NCBI RefSeq assembly: GCF_900102375.1
Contig: NZ_FNBO01000002.1
Location: 271,374-335,373 of the forward strand
From: Halorubrum xinjiangense
Lineage (GTDB): Archaea; Halobacteriota; Halobacteria; Halobacteriales; Haloferacaceae
DNA: 64,000 nucleotides
Reading direction: 5' to 3'
Shown here: piece by piece, positions 60,204 through 64,000 of the stretch
How the letters are laid out: every line of letters starts with the position of its first letter
How positions within the stretch are numbered: the stretch's first letter is position 1
The notes under the pieces: generated by a model
What the model was told of the DNA's origin: nothing
The model's database searches: none
Seen by the model: only the letters and a program-made list of their open reading frames with translations
Translations under genes and position numbers: made by a program

Positions 60204-61968
60204 GCGAGACCGCGGTCGCGGCGCGCCCGGCACCGGGGATACCGCCGAAGGCCGCGGCGACTCCGCAGATGAGGAGGGTCGCGTACGCCGGCTCGATCGG
60301 GCGACCGTGGACCGGATCGCGGCCGGCGAAGTCGTCACTCGCCCGGCGAGGGTCGTCGGCGAACTCGTCGACAACGCGCTCGACGCCGACGCCTCCCGCG
60401 TCGAGATCGCCGTCGACGGCGACGGCACGGACCGGATCCGCGTCGCGGACGACGGCCACGGGATGAGCCGCGCGGACGCGACCCGCGCCGTCGAGCGCCA
60501 CGCGACGAGCAAGCTGGCGCCCGACGGCGACCCAGTCGGGGTCGACTCGCTCGGGTTCCGCGGCGAGGCGCTCGCGGCGATCGCCGAGGCCGCACGGCTC
60601 GAACTCGTGACGAGCCGCGGCGACGGTGTCGGGACGCGGGTCGTCGCCGACGGGACCGCGAAGCCCACCGGAAAGGTGGACGACGAACGAGAGACCGCGG
60701 TCGAGCCGGCGGGCCGCGCCCGAGGAACGACGGTCGTGGTCGAGGACCTCTTCGCGACCCGGCCGGCCCGCCGGGAGTCGCTCGCTGGCGCGAACGCGGA
60801 GTTCGCGCGGATCTCTTCGCTCGTCGCCGACTACGCGCTGGCGAACCCGTCGGTCGCGTTCTCGCTCGACCACGACGGGTCGGCGACGCTGTCGACGCCC
60901 GGGACCGACCGCACGGATGCGCTCCTCGCGGTGTACGACCGCGACACCGCGAGCCGGTCGACGACCGTCGACGCGAGCGTCGACGTCGGGTCGAGCTCGG
61001 TCGGCGTCGCGGCCACCCTCGCGTACCCGTCCGTGACCCGGGCCACCCGCGACCACGTCCGCGTCTCGGTGAACGGCCGCCCGGTCCGGAACGGCCGGCT
61101 CGCGGCCGCGGTCCGCGAGGGATACGGCAGGCTCCTCCCGGACGGGCGCGAGCCGGTCGCCGCGGTCGACGTCTCGCTCCCGCCCGACCGCGTCGACCCG
61201 AACGTCCACCCGGCCAAGCGCGAGGTGGGACTCCGCGACGCCGACGCGGTGGCCGAGGCGGTCGCGTCCGTCGTCGAGGACGCGCTCACCGGTGCGGACC
61301 TCCGGCGCTCCGCGGACGTTGCCACCGACCTCGAATCCGCCCTCGACCCGGTGGGCGAGGACGACGGCTCGCGCGCAGGCGCGTTCGCGGACGCCGACCC
61401 GATCGGCGTCTTCCGCGACCTCTACGTCCTCGTCGAGGCCGGCGACGAACTGCTCGCGATCGACGGGCACGCCGCCCACGAGCGCGTGAACTACGAGCGC
61501 CTCGCCCGCGCGTTCGACGGCGACCCGGTGCCGACCGCGACGCTCGACCCGCCGGCGACCGTCTCGCTGTCGACCGACGAGGCGGCGGCCGCGAGGGCGC
61601 ACGCGGAGGACCTCGCCGCGCTCGGCTTCGAGACCGAGGCGTTCGGCGGCGGCACGCGTCGCCTGCGGACCGTCCCCGCGCCGTTCGGCCGGACCGCGGA
61701 CGCGGACGCCTTCCGCGACGCGCTCGCGGCGCTCTCGGGGACCGGCTCGGGGTCGGCGCGGGACGCCCGCGACGACCTGCTCGCGGACCTCGCGTGTCAC
61801 CCCTCGCTGAAGCGCGGCGACTTCTCCGACCGCTCCCGCGAGGACCTCCGGCATCTGCTTGACCGCCTCGGCGAGTGCGACCGCCCGTACGCCTGCCCGC
61901 ACGGCCGGCCTACCGTCCTCGCGGTCGACGAGGGGACGTTCGCGGCCGGGTTCGGGCGGGACCGGTGA
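60193..61968 (+). CDS. mutL: DNA mismatch repair protein MutL, 591 aa
   Basis: GHKL ATPase: [37 protein letters not shown] and the C-terminal ATPase part [13 protein letters not shown]. The C-terminal domain carries the endonuclease motif in the form [12 protein letters not shown] (consensus DQHA-x2-E-x4-E, Gln changed to Gly) and the zinc-linked ACPHGRPTV. The last residues, GFGRDR, fit the FxR end of nicking MutLs. So this MutL probably nicks the error strand, as expected in an organism without MutH. Coupled to mutS. Confidence 0.95.
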   Translation: MTGERDRGRGAPGTGDTAEGRGDSADEEGRVRRLDRATVDRIAAGEVVTRPARVVGELVDNALDADASRVEIAVDGDGTDRIRVADDGHGMSRADATRAVERHATSKLAPDGDPVGVDSLGFRGEALAAIAEAARLELVTSRGDGVGTRVVADGTAKPTGKVDDERETAVEPAGRARGTTVVVEDLFATRPARRESLAGANAEFARISSLVADYALANPSVAFSLDHDGSATLSTPGTDRTDALLAVYDRDTASRSTTVDASVDVGSSSVGVAATLAYPSVTRATRDHVRVSVNGRPVRNGRLAAAVREGYGRLLPDGREPVAAVDVSLPPDRVDPNVHPAKREVGLRDADAVAEAVASVVEDALTGADLRRSADVATDLESALDPVGEDDGSRAGAFADADPIGVFRDLYVLVEAGDELLAIDGHAAHERVNYERLARAFDGDPVPTATLDPPATVSLSTDEAAAARAHAEDLAALGFETEAFGGGTRRLRTVPAPFGRTADADAFRDALAALSGTGSGSARDARDDLLADLACHPSLKRGDFSDRSREDLRHLLDRLGECDRPYACPHGRPTVLAVDEGTFAAGFGRDR

Positions 61969-62073
61969 ATCGGGCCGCCGAGGCCGACGAGCCGGGGACG
62001 GGGCGCTCGACGGCGAAACGGATGGGGGGTCCCGACCGGTATCTATTAACACGATGAGGACAGGGGTTCTCGC

Positions 62074-62592
62074 ATGGGAGAGCGCACCGAAGTGACGCGG
62101 GGGTCGCTGCCGGCGGAGCGGTCGGCCGGCCGGTTCTCCGGCCCCGACGGTCTCCGCGACGTCGTCGAGCGGATCCTCGCGTGGCTTCGGAAGCGACGCG
62201 GCTCCGGGTTAGAGAGCGTCTCGACGGCGACGACGATGCGAAACGTCGTCGACGCCGAGGCGCTCGCTGAGGAAACACCGCCGAAGTGGAGCGTCCGCCA
62301 CGACGTGGTCACCTACGGCGCGGACTCGCTCACCGACGTCCTGGTCTTCCGGCACGGCCCCACCCGCCAGGACCTCGTGGTGATGCCGGAGCGGAACACC
62401 GATCCGGAAGGAGAGATAAGCTTCTACCACGCCGACCGCACGAAGGGTGCGCGGCACCTGTTGTCGATCGGTGCGGACTCGCTCACGGCGGCGCTCCGCT
62501 ACGTCTTGGAACGTATCAACCGGTTCGAACTGCTCTTTACCGGTCGCGGCTCGGAACTGCCGAGCGGCTACACCGGACCGTCGGACCGATAG
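62074..62592 (+). CDS. Conserved haloarchaeal hypothetical protein, 172 aa
   Basis: Soluble protein with no recognised motif. The middle segment KWSVRHDVVTYGADSLTDVLVFRHGPTRQDLVVMPERNT and the later FYHADRTKGARHLLSIGADSLTAALRYVLERINRFELLF form a mixed alpha/beta pattern. The ATG follows a CTATTAAC box (about 62042-62049) by a leaderless spacing. It is downstream of mutL on the same strand, about 100 bases apart, but has its own promoter. Function unknown. Confidence 0.65.
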   Translation: MGERTEVTRGSLPAERSAGRFSGPDGLRDVVERILAWLRKRRGSGLESVSTATTMRNVVDAEALAEETPPKWSVRHDVVTYGADSLTDVLVFRHGPTRQDLVVMPERNTDPEGEISFYHADRTKGARHLLSIGADSLTAALRYVLERINRFELLFTGRGSELPSGYTGPSDR

Positions 62593-62672
62593 CGGGACGG
62601 GTTGAGTGGGGCGGCTAGAGTGGGGTAGTCCGAGTGAGACGGCCCGAGTGAGACGGCCCGAGCGGGGACGTT

Positions 62673-64000
<1,328 letters not shown>

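Overview
The window is haloarchaeal chromosome, most like Halorubrum. Base composition is very GC-rich, the proteins are strongly acidic, and the gene set is archaeal: L11, L37e, LSm, deoxyhypusine synthase, SAMP-type modifier, RNase J, prenyl synthase for archaeal lipids, proteasome alpha and a type II methionine aminopeptidase. Many genes lack a leader, with a TATA-like box about 25-30 bases before the start codon.

Layout. 1-5.2 kb: HerA-like ATPase, RDD protein, UspA, DUF4013 protein, ribosomal protein L11. 5.9-8.1 kb: an MFS exporter and TetR regulator behind a perfect palindromic operator. 8.2-12.3 kb: cold-shock protein and the sdhCDBA operon. 12.5-19.1 kb: small HTH protein, Fe-S UDG-like protein, K+ channel and two TrkA-C proteins, SAMP1-like modifier, deoxyhypusine synthase. 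19.5-31.3 kb: LLM oxidoreductase, L37e/LSm pair, two Tat lipoproteins, RNase J/prenyl synthase operon, DMT transporter, S49 peptidase operon, a secreted protein and a peroxiredoxin. 31.4-35.7 kb: membrane histidine kinase, a CGCGG-type candidate RiPP precursor, DUF2249, Map and HIT. 36.3-39.7 kb: tungstate-type ABC transporter facing a ModE-like regulator. 39.8-46.6 kb: TrpS, a second HerA-like ATPase, formamidase family protein, tandem Usp. 46.7-49.3 kb: TusA/DsrE sulfur relay, a Cys-containing HTH regulator, proteasome alpha. 49.5-52.9 kb: an adhesin-like protein with a MacB-type ABC exporter. 54.8-62 kb: PdxS, MobA, J-domain protein and a MutS-MutL operon. 62.7-64 kb: an MscS channel gene whose 5' side abuts the right end of a TnpB element that runs off the window.

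The most unusual content is a family of seven dispersed intergenic elements (about 5.67, 19.13, 20.62, 35.78, 41.52, 52.97 and 54.5 kb). Each has the same series of conserved blocks and three helices whose sequences change between copies while pairing is kept. Most have a TATA-like box about 15 bases before the conserved 5' end. Six of the seven start within about 50 bases after the stop codon of a same-strand gene. Each is followed by a 57-base (in one case 51-base) tail unit, sometimes tandemly repeated, which repeats the 3' strand of the closing helix and a TTTATAAG box. I interpret them as an undescribed structured RNA family; I know of no name for it.

Other regulatory signals: an 18-bp TetR operator, a ModE-like inverted repeat over the tupA start codon, and an ATTGT-N9-ACAAT motif shared by the Usp and TusA promoters, with a looser version at the HTH regulator.
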